DNA from: an uncultured Pirellulaceae bacterium
GTDB taxonomy: Bacteria > Planctomycetota > Planctomycetia > Pirellulales > Pirellulaceae
DNA: 64,000 bases
Reading direction: 5' to 3'
Assembly: GCA_937941455.1 (NCBI GenBank)
Contig: CALDHM010000033.1
Location: 1 to 64,000 of the forward strand
How positions within the stretch are numbered: the first letter of the stretch is position 1; each line of letters opens with the position of its first letter. Below, in pieces: positions 45,566 through 55,700 of this stretch. The notes under the pieces are model-generated. The model had not been told where the DNA came from, did not search any database, and saw only the letters and a list, made by a program, of their open reading frames with translations. The translations under genes and the position numbers were made by a program.

Positions 45566-46237
45566 ATGTCGTCATCGTCCCCTTCCCTTCTCGATATGAT
45601 CCAAGAAAGTCTCGGCAAGGAAGGCATTTCGGAAATCAGTAAACGCATCGGCGCCAGCGAGTCTCAAACGGCGTCGGCCATCGGAGCGGCGCTCCCCGCG
45701 ATGCTCGGCGGATTAACACGCCAGGGCGAATCCAGCGACGGATTGGGAAGCCTGATGGAAATGCTTGAGAAATTGGGAGGGGCTGCCGGAGGAGCGAAGT
45801 CGAGCCAGCCGACCCAGGGAGGTTCGATCGGCGATCTGTTGGGCGATCTCTCCGGCTTATTCGAGGGAGGCAAGAAAGAAGAACCCCGCAGCGCTCCAGC
45901 ACCGTTCGATCCGTCGGACTTGCTCGGCGGGCTGCTTGGCGGCAACCAGAGTCGCGTCGAATCGGGGGTACAGAAGGCGGGGGGATTGAATAGTGCGGCG
46001 ACGAAGAGTCTGCTCGCGTTACTTGCGCCGATCATTCTGGGGGCCTTGTTCAAGACCAAGCAATCGCGTGGATTAGACCGGGACGGTCTGCGTGATTTGC
46101 TGGGTGAGGAAAAAGCGACCGTTGAGAAGAAAACTGGCGGCTTGATCGGCCAGATGTTGGATCAGGATGGGGACGGCGATTTCGATCTTACCGATATCGC
46201 AAAGTTGACCATGGGACAAATCTTCGGTAAACAGTAG
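45566..46237 (+). CDS. DUF937 family protein
   Basis: The N-terminal 60 residues (LLDMIQESLGKEGISEISKR, then GASESQTASAIGAALPAMLG) match DUF937, a helical domain of unknown role found in many bacteria. A low-complexity Gly/Ser region follows, then an alpha-helical part (residues 140-180). The C-terminus has an acidic calcium-loop-like motif, DQDGDGDFDLTDIAKL, of the DxDxDGxxD kind. The 223-residue protein has no signal peptide. It lies just ahead of dxr on the same strand; a functional link is not evident. Confidence 0.8.
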   Translation: MSSSSPSLLDMIQESLGKEGISEISKRIGASESQTASAIGAALPAMLGGLTRQGESSDGLGSLMEMLEKLGGAAGGAKSSQPTQGGSIGDLLGDLSGLFEGGKKEEPRSAPAPFDPSDLLGGLLGGNQSRVESGVQKAGGLNSAATKSLLALLAPIILGALFKTKQSRGLDRDGLRDLLGEEKATVEKKTGGLIGQMLDQDGDGDFDLTDIAKLTMGQIFGKQ

Positions 46238-46291
46238 ACGATAAATTCGTTTCAAAAACATTCCCTTGACGCGTTTGCCAGCAAATAGCCG

Positions 46292-47467
46292 ATGACCCCA
46301 ACCACGAAAAACATCGCCGTGTTGGGGTCGACTGGCAGTATTGGCCGCAACACGTTGGCGGTGGTTCGGCAGCTGCAGGGGTTTCGCATTTGGGGGCTTT
46401 CCGGCCATTCCAATTTGACGCAACTGGCTGATCAGGTCCGGGAGTTTGCCCCTGCGGCGGTCGCGTGCACGGCTCGAACCGATGGTACGGTCCGCGACTT
46501 GTTCGACCGCACAGAGACGCCGATGGCCTGGACGGGCCGCTTGATGTGGGGACCGCAGGGGCTTGTCGAGTTGGCTTCGGCACCCGAGGTCGATATTGTC
46601 GTCGCAGCGATTGTCGGACGTGCCGGCTTGGAAAGCACCTTGGCGGCGGTGCACGCCGGAAAGCGAGTCGCCTTGGCGAACAAGGAGGCTCTTGTCGTCG
46701 GTGGTCAAGTCGTCATCGAGGCCGCCCGTCGCAGCGGAGCCCAACTCGTCCCCGTCGACAGCGAGCACAGTGCAATCTGGCAGTGCCTGGCGGGTGGGCG
46801 TCGCGACGAAGTGCGACGGGTGATTCTCACCGCCAGCGGCGGGCCCTTCCGCAATTGGGATCGCCAGCAGTTGCAGCAGGTCAAAGTCGACGAGGCGTTG
46901 GCTCATCCCAACTGGCGGATGGGGCCGAAGATCACTATCGACTCGGCCACCATGATGAACAAGGCTCTGGAGATGATCGAGGCTCGGTGGCTGTTCGACC
47001 TGGAGCCGCATCAAATCGAAGTGGTAATCCACCCTCAATCGATTGTGCATTCTTTGGTAGAATTCGTCGACGGCTCGGTCCTCGCCCAATGCAGTCCTCC
47101 GGACATGAAGCTGCCGATCCAATATGCCTTGACGTATCCCCAGCGGATGCCGGGGCCCGTGCGAACTCTGGATTGGACTTCTGCTTGGAAGTTGGATCTC
47201 AACCCTCCCAACGCCTGGCAATGCGAGGCATTGGAGTTGGGCAGACTCGTATGCCAGCGCGGAGGAACCAGCGGGGCCGTGCTGAACGCCACCAATGAAG
47301 TGGCGGTACAGGCCTTTTTGGAGGGTCGGATTTCATTTGCAGAAATCGTCCCGAGTTGCCGGGAGATCTTGGAGCAACATCAGACAAACCCCACGCCGAC
47401 CTACCAGCAGCTGATCGAGGCTGACGCTTGGGCTCGGCAGGAGATGAATCAGTGGATTTTAGCTTAA
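46292..47467 (+). CDS. dxr: 1-deoxy-D-xylulose 5-phosphate reductoisomerase
   Basis: A 391-residue enzyme with the NADPH site VLGSTGSIGRNTLAVV at the N-terminus, then ALANKEALVVGG, the substrate and metal loop PVDSEHSAIWQCL, SGGPFRNW, and ATMMNKALEMIEARWLF. It makes 2-C-methyl-D-erythritol 4-phosphate, the committed step of the non-mevalonate isoprenoid pathway. Its last codons overlap the start of rseP by 16 bases, and this dxr-rseP order is widely conserved in bacteria. Confidence 0.95.
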   Translation: MTPTTKNIAVLGSTGSIGRNTLAVVRQLQGFRIWGLSGHSNLTQLADQVREFAPAAVACTARTDGTVRDLFDRTETPMAWTGRLMWGPQGLVELASAPEVDIVVAAIVGRAGLESTLAAVHAGKRVALANKEALVVGGQVVIEAARRSGAQLVPVDSEHSAIWQCLAGGRRDEVRRVILTASGGPFRNWDRQQLQQVKVDEALAHPNWRMGPKITIDSATMMNKALEMIEARWLFDLEPHQIEVVIHPQSIVHSLVEFVDGSVLAQCSPPDMKLPIQYALTYPQRMPGPVRTLDWTSAWKLDLNPPNAWQCEALELGRLVCQRGGTSGAVLNATNEVAVQAFLEGRISFAEIVPSCREILEQHQTNPTPTYQQLIEADAWARQEMNQWILA

Positions 47468-49644
47468 TTGCCGCCGGATGGATTTCGCTGGAGACGATCC
47501 AATCCTTGGCACTGGTCGTGATCGGACTCGGCTTTGTGATTTTCGTTCACGAACTTGGGCATTTTTTGGCCGCGAAAATGTGCGGCGTCAAATGCGAAAA
47601 ATTCTACGTGGGCTTCGACTTTTTCGACGTCAAAATCGGCGACCGCGTGATCATTCCCAAGTCCCTCGTCAAATGGGTTTGGGGCGAAACCGAATACGGA
47701 ATCGGCTCGATTCCGCTGGGTGGTTACGTCAAGATGCTCGGCCAGGAAGACAACCCCGGTGAAATTGCCGAGGAAAATTTACGAGACACTCAGGGAGGGG
47801 GGGCCGCCCAAGCCGGTCCTGTTGATCGCGAACGAATCGATCCGCGCAGCTACCGAGCCAAATCCGTTTTGCAGCGGATGTGGATCATCTCGGCCGGAGT
47901 CATTTTCAACATCATTTTCGCGGTGATTTTTGCTGCAGCGGCCTTCCGCATGGGGGTCAACTACGAACCCGCAACCGTAGGGCAAACCTTGATAGGCTCC
48001 GTGGCTTGGGAAGAAAATCTCGACGGAGCGACGTTCCTGCGCATCAACGATCGGCGGTTCGATCAAGGCTACGCGCCGTTTACCGACATCGTTCAAGAGA
48101 TCGTTTTGTCCGGGGCGGGCGGCGAGGTCGAAATCGAATACCTGCCCGTCGGCGAATCCGCATCGAAAACCCTTCGCGTCAAACCTCGGCCGCGCGAGGT
48201 GATGGGGGGACTCAGCCTCCCCATGGTCGGCGTGCAACCCGAAAATAGTGTGCGGCTCGGGAAGGGAAAGCCGACGCTGACGGGACAAGCGGCCGATCGA
48301 GCCGACCTGCGTGGCGGCGACTTGATCACCCATGTCGATGGTCAACCGATCAAGCAATTTTCTGAACTCAAGCGGCATCTCACCCACCACTTCGATCAGA
48401 CAGTCGAGCTGACCGTACAACGAGCGGGTGATCCCCAGTCCCGCCGCGGCCAAACCGAAACCGCCCAGGTCATGCTGGAGCCCAATCCGATCCGCGAGCT
48501 GGGTTTCGACTTGGAGATCGGGCCCATCGTGGCCTTGCGGAAAAATTCCCCTGCGGCCCAGGCGGGGCTAGCCGTGGGGGATCGCTTAGTAGCCCTCAAC
48601 GGCCAACCGCTTGGCAATCCGCTTACTCTCGATCAGCGGCTCATCAAGTTGCATCGCGATGGCCAGCAGAGCATCGAAGTTACCGTGTCGCGCAAGGTCG
48701 ATGGGCAACTGCAGGAGCTCACTATCGCTGTACCGCTGCGCTTGCCATCGGTTGACGGGAGCTACGACGAAGGCATGTATTCGTTCGAAACTCTAGGCGT
48801 GGCGTGCCGAATTTTGCCGACAGTGGCCGGCCTCGATCCCGGTTCGGCAGTGGCCCGGGCAGGCGTGGCCGTCGGCGACCGTCTGAAAGAGTTTCGCTTC
48901 GAGCTGCCTGAAAGTTTTCTCGACAGCCCTGACCTGCAGACCTATCGCAAACGAAATTCCGGATCGGTCATCGATCCGTCCGGTTTTGCCAGTGCCGATC
49001 AAGCCACAAGGGGAGCCGCGACTGGCCTCTTGGGACCGTCACCCTCGGATGTGACGCCGATCGAATTCGCCCGCCGACTGTTGCAGCAATTACCCGTCGG
49101 CACCAAGTTCCAACTGATATTTGTCAAACCAAGCGGAGAGAAAATCGAGTGCGACGCTGTTTCAACCTTGTCGGCAACCGATTTTCAAACGACGCGCGGC
49201 ATGGCGATGACGCTCTTGAGCAAGGTGTACAACTCTCCCTCGTGGACCGAGGCCCTTGCACTGGGTTTCAAACAGGTCCGGTCCGATTTGACGATGATCC
49301 TCAAATCGCTGCAACGGCTGGCGACAGGACAAATCTCCCCCAAGGCGATCGGCGGGATCGGCACCATCGGGGCTGCGGCCACGGCCGAGGCGGGGCAGGG
49401 GTTTTCGCGGTTGCTGTTGTTCTTGACGATGCTTTCAGCCAATCTCGCGATCATCAATCTCTTGCCGATCCCCGTGCTGGACGGAGGACACCTGATGTTC
49501 CTGGCCTACGAAGGTATCTTCCGACGCCCCGTTACCGAGCGCGTGCAAGTCGCCTTGTCTTGGATGGGACTGATTCTCTTGCTCGGCTTGATGTCCTTCG
49601 CCATTTTCATGGACATCACGAGATTTATCGAGTGGCTGCGCTGA
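47452..49644 (+). CDS. rseP: Site-2 zinc protease RseP
   Basis: An AGGAG eight bases before the GTG at 47452 marks this start, inside the end of dxr, and gives 730 residues. The first membrane helix carries HEXXH at residues 33-37 (FVHELGHFL). Several PDZ domains follow in the periplasmic part (for example DRADLRGGDLITHVDGQP and NSPAAQAGLAVGDRLVALNG). The final helices contain the third zinc ligand, LLPIPVLDGGHL, at about residue 676. The protein is larger than the usual 450 residues, mainly through extra periplasmic segments. RseP cuts membrane-bound anti-sigma factors and leftover signal peptides. It is followed by a methyltransferase gene on the same strand. Confidence 0.94.
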   Translation: MDFSLIAAGWISLETIQSLALVVIGLGFVIFVHELGHFLAAKMCGVKCEKFYVGFDFFDVKIGDRVIIPKSLVKWVWGETEYGIGSIPLGGYVKMLGQEDNPGEIAEENLRDTQGGGAAQAGPVDRERIDPRSYRAKSVLQRMWIISAGVIFNIIFAVIFAAAAFRMGVNYEPATVGQTLIGSVAWEENLDGATFLRINDRRFDQGYAPFTDIVQEIVLSGAGGEVEIEYLPVGESASKTLRVKPRPREVMGGLSLPMVGVQPENSVRLGKGKPTLTGQAADRADLRGGDLITHVDGQPIKQFSELKRHLTHHFDQTVELTVQRAGDPQSRRGQTETAQVMLEPNPIRELGFDLEIGPIVALRKNSPAAQAGLAVGDRLVALNGQPLGNPLTLDQRLIKLHRDGQQSIEVTVSRKVDGQLQELTIAVPLRLPSVDGSYDEGMYSFETLGVACRILPTVAGLDPGSAVARAGVAVGDRLKEFRFELPESFLDSPDLQTYRKRNSGSVIDPSGFASADQATRGAATGLLGPSPSDVTPIEFARRLLQQLPVGTKFQLIFVKPSGEKIECDAVSTLSATDFQTTRGMAMTLLSKVYNSPSWTEALALGFKQVRSDLTMILKSLQRLATGQISPKAIGGIGTIGAAATAEAGQGFSRLLLFLTMLSANLAIINLLPIPVLDGGHLMFLAYEGIFRRPVTERVQVALSWMGLILLLGLMSFAIFMDITRFIEWLR

Positions 49645-49647
49645 TCA

Positions 49648-50154
49648 ATGAGTGAGGATGCACCAGAACATGTGCGGCACCGCCCTCCCCAAGTACTGGC
49701 CGAGCCAAGGCCGGTGATTGTGGCTTGCCCACAATTCAAAAGTGCGATCAACCTGTCACGCATCGTCCGTTTGGCCGGATGCTGTGGCGTCAATCACGTC
49801 ATCGCTTGTGGGAACAACAAGGTCGATGCGGACGTCGCTAGGGATGCCGCCAGCAGTGTCCGCATCGAACGGCGGCGATCGCTACCGCGCCGGCTCGAGG
49901 AACTGAAGGCCGAGGGGTATCGGCTGGTGGGGCTCGAGCAGACGACTCACTCCCAATCGTTGCATCATTACACCTTTCCCCGTCGCATGGTTTTGATCGT
50001 CGGCCATGAGCGACTCGGTATCGATGCCGAGGTGATGCCCTTACTGGACGATGTCGTCGAAATTCCCGTGTACGGGTTGCCCTTCAGTTACAACGTGGCA
50101 ACCGCCACCACCATGGCCTTGTACGAGTATTGCAGACAGTATCCCCAAGGCTGA
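49648..50154 (+). CDS. SpoU/TrmH-family RNA 2'-O-methyltransferase
   Basis: A 168-residue SPOUT-fold enzyme, the small single-domain type. Motif 1 is in SAINLSRIVRLAGCCGV, motif 2 is LIVGHERLGI and motif 3 is IPVYGLPFSYNVATATTMAL, the knot that binds SAM. It methylates ribose 2'-OH of tRNA or rRNA; the substrate (Gm18 or another) cannot be read from sequence. The gene starts three bases after rseP and so is probably in the same transcript. Confidence 0.9.
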   Translation: MSEDAPEHVRHRPPQVLAEPRPVIVACPQFKSAINLSRIVRLAGCCGVNHVIACGNNKVDADVARDAASSVRIERRRSLPRRLEELKAEGYRLVGLEQTTHSQSLHHYTFPRRMVLIVGHERLGIDAEVMPLLDDVVEIPVYGLPFSYNVATATTMALYEYCRQYPQG

Positions 50155-50188
50155 AACGGGTCGGGCAGGTCGGCAGGTGAAAGCCTGA

Positions 50189-50233
50189 AACATCAAACGC
50201 GCAACTCGGACGAACATCAAACGCGTAACCCGG
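50189..50233. repeat. Imperfect 21-base direct repeat
   Basis: AACATCAAACGCGCAACTCGG at 50189 and AACATCAAACGCGTAACCCG(G) at 50213 are the same sequence with two changes, three bases apart. They lie in the 435-base gap 50155-50589, after the methyltransferase gene. Confidence 0.7.
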
Positions 50234-50363
50234 TGGTGAAACAATTTTCCTCTCCGGTCCCGCGGGCCGACTCGCGCAAAGAAAGAGTAAAAAAACAAGT
50301 CTGCCTCGGGGAACGTGGAGCCAAAAAAACCCGCATTTTTTCGGGCTGGGACATTTTGGTCGT

Positions 50364-50417
50364 TTGACAAACGGCGACTTGCGGCATATACGTTTTTTAG
50401 CGGACGGACCAGTCCGT
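50364..50417 (+). promoter_or_regulatory. Promoter with TetR-type operator before RND operon 1
   Basis: TTGACA at 50364-50369 and TATACG at 50387-50392 are 17 bases apart. Just downstream, at 50404-50417, ACGGAC-CA-GTCCGT is a perfect inverted repeat with a 2-base centre, the form of TetR/AcrR operators. It would cover the start of transcription. The regulated genes would be tetR, adaptor and pump, starting at 50590. Confidence 0.65.
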
Positions 50418-50475
50418 TAATTAGCTGTCGGCTTTGCCGGTCAGCCTATCAGCAGGAATTAGGTCGGCCACTAAA

Positions 50476-50540
50476 GAGCCAACCTAGAAACCAGCCTCGC
50501 TTACCCTTCAGGTTGCGGTGCTGTCGGTTTTGGATAGCCG
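50476..50540. repeat. Family B inverted-repeat element, copy B2
   Basis: In the reverse orientation to copy B1, the reverse complement of this stretch reads CGGCTATCCAAAACCGACAG, then CACCGCAACCTGAAGG and TAAGCGAGGCTGG. The core and flanks match B1 with few differences. It lies between the operator and the start of the tetR gene, in the leader of the RND operon. Confidence 0.65.
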
Positions 50541-50589
50541 TCAACAGGCCGAGCCGTCAAGTCTTTGGGAAATGCAAAGGAACCGGACC

Positions 50590-51315
50590 ATGACCAGCCA
50601 AATCACCCCTCTCTCGGGCCAAGTTCCTGTGCTCGACACGGTCGAGGCAAACCAAAAAATATCCGAGCCGTCGCGAGCAGCGGGGAGGCGGCCCAATCAA
50701 GAACACAAACAAAAACGCCGCTCGGAGATCATCGAGGTGGCGACGCGCATCTTCGCAGAAAACGGTTTTGCAGCCACCGACGTGCAAATGATTGCCGACG
50801 AATGCGGCGTAGGAAAAGGGACGGTTTATCGCTACTTCCCGACCAAAGAGGAACTATTCCTCGCGACGGTTGACGATGGCATGCAGCGATTGAGCAAGGC
50901 GGTCGAGTCGGCTGCCGCAGCTCACGCGAATGACCCGCTGGAATTGATAGCCGCTACGGTCAGAGCCTATTTGAACTTTTTCGACTCTCATCGCGATGTC
51001 GTGGAACTGCTGATTCACGAACGGGCCCACTTCCGTGATCGCAAGGCGTCAACGTATTTCGTGCATCGCCAAGCCAACATCGGTCCTTGGCGCGAATTGT
51101 GCCAAGGGTTGATCGATGCCGGCGTGTTGCGCGATCGCCCGGTGGACGATGTCCTGGATGTCATCTCGGATTTGCTGTACGGAACGATGTTCACAAACCA
51201 TTTTTCGGGTCGGCGCAGAAATCTCGCCGATCAAGCTGGACGAATTTTGTCGATCATCTTCGACGGAATTTTGGCCCAGCCTCGAATCGACGACCGTCAA
51301 TGGGAGCAAGGCTGA
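50590..51315 (+). CDS. TetR-family transcriptional regulator (RND operon 1)
   Basis: The ATG at 50590, preceded by AAGGA, gives MTSQITPLSGQVP and 241 residues, with a 40-residue N-terminal tail ahead of the DNA-binding domain. The helix-turn-helix is ADECGVGKGTVYRYFPTKEELF (about residues 68-89), typical of TetR. The remainder is the helical ligand-binding domain. The stop TGA overlaps the ATG of the following adaptor gene. A consensus-like promoter and a palindromic operator are found 170-230 bases upstream, so it is probably autoregulated and controls the pump. Confidence 0.9.
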   Translation: MTSQITPLSGQVPVLDTVEANQKISEPSRAAGRRPNQEHKQKRRSEIIEVATRIFAENGFAATDVQMIADECGVGKGTVYRYFPTKEELFLATVDDGMQRLSKAVESAAAAHANDPLELIAATVRAYLNFFDSHRDVVELLIHERAHFRDRKASTYFVHRQANIGPWRELCQGLIDAGVLRDRPVDDVLDVISDLLYGTMFTNHFSGRRRNLADQAGRILSIIFDGILAQPRIDDRQWEQG

Positions 51316-52751
51316 TGTGGCAATCAACCGTTCGAGGCCGAGCTGTTCCGCAGGCTTGTGCTGCGCACCCTGGATTCGTCGCGCGAGACCGGCTCGCCAC
51401 GCTATTGGCTGTCGTATTCGTGGCTGGCTGGACGCTGACCGTGACGGGCTGCCACGGCGACAAGACTCAAGCCCAATCGCTCTCCGCGGGGGATTCGCCG
51501 CGCCGCTTGGCGATGAAGGTCCAAGTGGCTCCGATTAGCCGCGGCAGTATCACAACCGACCTGGAGCTGACCGGAAATATCCTGCCGCTGCGGCGGACTT
51601 TGATCGTCTCCCAAGTGGATGGCGTGATCCAATCGATTCCCGCGTCGGGGCGAAAGATTGAGGCCGAAATCGATGGCCGCCGCTACTCGGAGATGCTCAG
51701 CTTGAATTTGGGGCACGAGGTCAATGAAGGGGACGTGCTCGTTGTTCTCGATCCCACAGAATACGAGCTGCAACTGGCGGCGGCGAAGGCGCGGCTGGAG
51801 CAAGCGAACAAACAACTGGAGGATCTCCTTGCCTGGCGGCGCCCCGAGACCGTGCGGCGCGCTGCGGCGATGCGAGCAGAGGCGGCGGCCCGCCTCGAAC
51901 GTGCCAAGACCGAATTTGAGCGGGTCCAGACATTGGTCAATCAGCGAGCCGGCGCCCAGCAAGAGTATGATCACGCGATGGCCGAGTTGAAGTTCGCCGA
52001 GGCGGGTCTCGAACGGGCCGAGGCGGAATACCAAGAGGTCACGGCTGGTCCGACCGAATCGCAAGTCGGAATCGCTCGGGCCCAGGTCGCTCAAGCCGCG
52101 GCGGAGGTGGCAATTCACCAGGACCGCCTGAATCGCACCATCATCCGCGCACCCTATTCCGGCATCATCACGGAGCGATACGTCTACGAGGGGGAACGAC
52201 TCACCATGATGCCCCGCGTCGAGCTGATGGAGTTGATCGATGTCAGCTTGCTGCTGGTCCAAGTCTCGGTTCCCGAGCGTTACTTGGGGCTGGTGCAACT
52301 CGGCGATTGGGTTCGGGTGCAAGCCGCAGGTCGTGACCAGGCGGTGCCAGGGATGATTGTGTTGGTCAACGAAAAAGTTGATTACGAAACCCGATCATTT
52401 CGGGTTCGCGTGGCGATCGAGAATCACGAGCGAAGGCTCAAAGCCGGCCAGTTCGCCAAAGTTGCTTTCCCCATTTCCGCAGCCAGTGACACCCTACTGA
52501 TTCCTGCCGCCGCTGTCGTCTTTTCTAGCGGCCAACCCCTGGCATTCGTCTATGAACCGACGACGGGAACCGTTGTGCAGCGTCAGCTCGAATTGGGGCT
52601 ACAAGGCCAATCGACCTATGAGGTCCGATGCGGTTTGGCTGAGGGGGACCAGGTCGTGGTGCATGACCCGGCGGTGCTCGCCGATGGCATGTCGGTCGAG
52701 GTGACTAGCGCGGCGCCGGACCAGCCAAAGTCCGCCGAGGGAGCGAACTGA
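51315..52751 (+). CDS. RND efflux periplasmic adaptor subunit (pump 1)
   Basis: The ATG at 51315 overlaps the tetR stop (TGATG). The 478-residue protein has a lipoprotein signal ending in LTVTGCHGD, so it is likely anchored in the inner membrane. A lipoyl-like half (TGNILPLRRTLIVSQVDG), a long coiled coil (about residues 140-250), and RAPYSGIITERYVYEGER and VNEKVDYETRSFRVRVAIE follow, the pattern of HlyD/AcrA adaptors. It bridges the pump to an outer-membrane channel. The next gene, the pump, starts within the stop codon, again as TGATG. No outer-membrane channel gene is in this operon. Confidence 0.92.
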   Translation: MWQSTVRGRAVPQACAAHPGFVARDRLATLLAVVFVAGWTLTVTGCHGDKTQAQSLSAGDSPRRLAMKVQVAPISRGSITTDLELTGNILPLRRTLIVSQVDGVIQSIPASGRKIEAEIDGRRYSEMLSLNLGHEVNEGDVLVVLDPTEYELQLAAAKARLEQANKQLEDLLAWRRPETVRRAAAMRAEAAARLERAKTEFERVQTLVNQRAGAQQEYDHAMAELKFAEAGLERAEAEYQEVTAGPTESQVGIARAQVAQAAAEVAIHQDRLNRTIIRAPYSGIITERYVYEGERLTMMPRVELMELIDVSLLLVQVSVPERYLGLVQLGDWVRVQAAGRDQAVPGMIVLVNEKVDYETRSFRVRVAIENHERRLKAGQFAKVAFPISAASDTLLIPAAAVVFSSGQPLAFVYEPTTGTVVQRQLELGLQGQSTYEVRCGLAEGDQVVVHDPAVLADGMSVEVTSAAPDQPKSAEGAN

Positions 52752-55700
52752 TGCGAATTTCCGCGATTGCCATTTCGCGTCCAGTGCTCGCGACGATGGT
52801 CGTCATGGCGATGATCGTCTTCGGCGTAGTCGCGTACCAACGGATCGGCGTCGACTTGTTTCCAGCCGTCGAGTTTCCCGTCGTAACGATCAGTGTGATC
52901 TACGAAGGTGCCGATCCGGAAACGATGGAAACCGATGTCGCTGAGCCGATCGAAGAGGCGGTCAACACGATCAGTGGCATCAAGTCGCTGCGATCGGAAA
53001 GCTCGACCGGGATGACGTTGGTCTTGGTCGAATTTCAACTGAGCCGCAATATCGACGTAGCCACCCAGGATGTGCGCGACAAGGTTACCTCAATCCGGGC
53101 AAACTTGCCGCTTGGGATCGAGCAGCCGATCATTGAAAAATTCGATCCCGATTCGGCGCCGATCATGGCCGTTTCCCTGTCCGGCCCCGTATCGATCCGC
53201 GAGTTGACGCGGTATGCCGACGATGTCGTCAAGCCACTGATCGAAGGGGTCAATGGCGTCGGCTCGGTGGCCATTGTCGGGGGCCGCGAGCGAGAGATTC
53301 GTATCTGGTTGCGGGCTGACGACCTGCGGCGTTATCACGTGACGGCCGACGAAGTGATTCGGGCCATCGAGCGGGAAAATTTGGAATTCCCCGGTGGTCG
53401 GATCGAAACTAGCGACCGCGAGCTGGTAGTCAAAACTAAGGGGAAGCTGCGCCGAGCCGCGGACTTCAGCGGCGTTGTCGTGGCGACCAGCGGCCTTGTC
53501 CCGGTGCGGCTGGGGGATGTCGCTCGCGTCGAGGATGGCATGGAGGATTTTCGCACCCTCTCGCGATTGAACGGAGAGCGGGCCGTTTCCCTCGAAATCC
53601 GGCGGCAATCGGGTGAAAACATGCTGGCGGTGGCTCAAGGGGTCAAACAACGACTCGAGCGCCTGCGGGGTGACCTGCCGGAGGGCTTTAATCTGACGAT
53701 CACGCAGGATCTGTCCCGTTTCGTTACCGCCAGCGTCAACGAAACACAAACGGGCTTGATTCTCGGCGGCATCTTGGCAGTACTCGTCATCCTCGCCTTT
53801 CTCCGCAGTTGGCGCGGAGCCTTGGTGGCTGCCGTGACGATTCCGACAACGGTCATCGCGACCTATGCACTAATGTGGGCAAGTGGATTTACACTGAACA
53901 TCATGTCGCTGCTCGCCCTCAGTATCTCGGTGGGCATGGTCATTGACGATTCGATCGTCGTTCTCGAAAACGCCTATCGGCAGATGGAGCAAGGCAAAAG
54001 TCGCCGCCAGGCGGCACTCGATGGTATGGCCGAAATCGGCTTCGCCGTGATCGCAACATCGTTGGCGATCATCGCGGTGTTTGTACCCGTCGCCTTCATG
54101 GACGGTTTGATCGGCCGTTTTTTTGTCGAGTTCGGCTTGACGGTGACCTTTGCCGTGATCGTGTCGACATTCGTCGCCGTCTGGCTGTCGCCGATGCTGT
54201 GCTCGAGAGTTTTGGAAATTGTGCCGCAACACGGCTGGCTGTTCAATGTCGTTGAGCGACTGTTCGTCGCGGTCGAATCTGTGTATGGCCGCGTCATTCG
54301 CTGGGCGCTCCGCCGTCGCTGGACGGTGACCGCTCTGGCGTTGGGGAGCTTCCTTGGCAGCCTGGCGTTGCTCCCCTTCGTCGGCACCGAGTTCGTACCA
54401 GAACAAGACGAAGCTCAATTCAGGGTTCAACTGGAAGCCCCATTGGGATCGTCGATCGATCGCACCAGCCGCATCGTGGCCGAGGTCGAGCGTCGGTTGC
54501 GAGCCTTGCCCTACGTCACCAATTTGTACACCACGATTGGCTCCAGCCAGCAAGATCGCGTCAACTATGCCGCGACGCTGGTGCAGTTGCCCGACAAATC
54601 GCAACGTGACCTGACACAACATCAAATCATGGCTCTGGCCCGCGCAGCGGTTGCGGATCTGACTCATACCAAAATCAGCGTCGAATACATCCCGCGGGTC
54701 TCTGGGGGGGGCTTCCGCGCCGCACCGATCCAGTACAACCTCCGCGGTGGTGACATCGCCCTACTGGAGCGGATCGGCCAGCAAATGGTCGAGCGACTGC
54801 GGGCGATCCCGGGGATCGTCGACGTCAATCTGACCTACGACTCGAGCAAACCAGAGATCGAAATTCTGCCCAATCGGGACCGGGCCGCCGATTTGGGAAT
54901 CGACATCGAATCGATGGGCAAGACGGTGCAATCGCTCATCGGCGGGCGGCGGATCAGCACCTTCGAGGATGGTGGCAAAAGCTACGACGTCCGCATCCGT
55001 CTCGCAGAGATCGATCGTGGCCGAAGCGAGGCAGTGGCCGCGCTGCCGGTGCGCGCTCGGTCGGGCGAGTTGGTCGAGTTTCGCAGCCTGGCCGAGGTCC
55101 GCGAGGGGACTGGGCCCGTGCAGATCGATCGTGAAAATCGGATGCGACAGGTCACCATCATGGCGAACCTGGAGAAAACCAAACCGCTCGGAGCAGCGCT
55201 CAACGAAGTTCTCGCCATCGAACGAGAAATCGGCTTACCCCCCGGTGTTCGCAGCGCATTTACCGGCGCGGCCGACTTGATGGCGGAAACGTTCAGCAGC
55301 ATGATTTTCGCGTTAGTATTGGCGCTGGTTCTGATCTACATGGTGCTCGCCTCGCAATTCGAGAGTTTTATCCATCCCTTCACGATCATGGTTTCCGTGC
55401 CACTGTCAGTCGGTGGGGCCCTCGGCGCCTTGGCGTTAACCGGGCTAACCCTGAATATTTTCAGCATGATCGGGATGGTGATGTTGTTGGGCTTGGTCAC
55501 CAAAAATGCGATCTTGTTGGTCGACTATACGAACTTTTTGCGGCGCGAGCGCGGCCTGGCCATGACCGATGCCTTGCTGGTGGCGGGGCCGATTCGGCTT
55601 CGTCCGATTTTGATGACGACGTTGTCAACCGTCGCGGGCATGCTTCCCATCGCGGTGGGCATGGGGGCAGGTTCGGAAAGTCGCCAACCGATGGGGGCTT

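Noticed and set aside
50318-50350. A CCCG/CGGG hairpin with a T run on the minus strand
   Set aside because: The stem is four pairs long and no minus-strand gene ends there.
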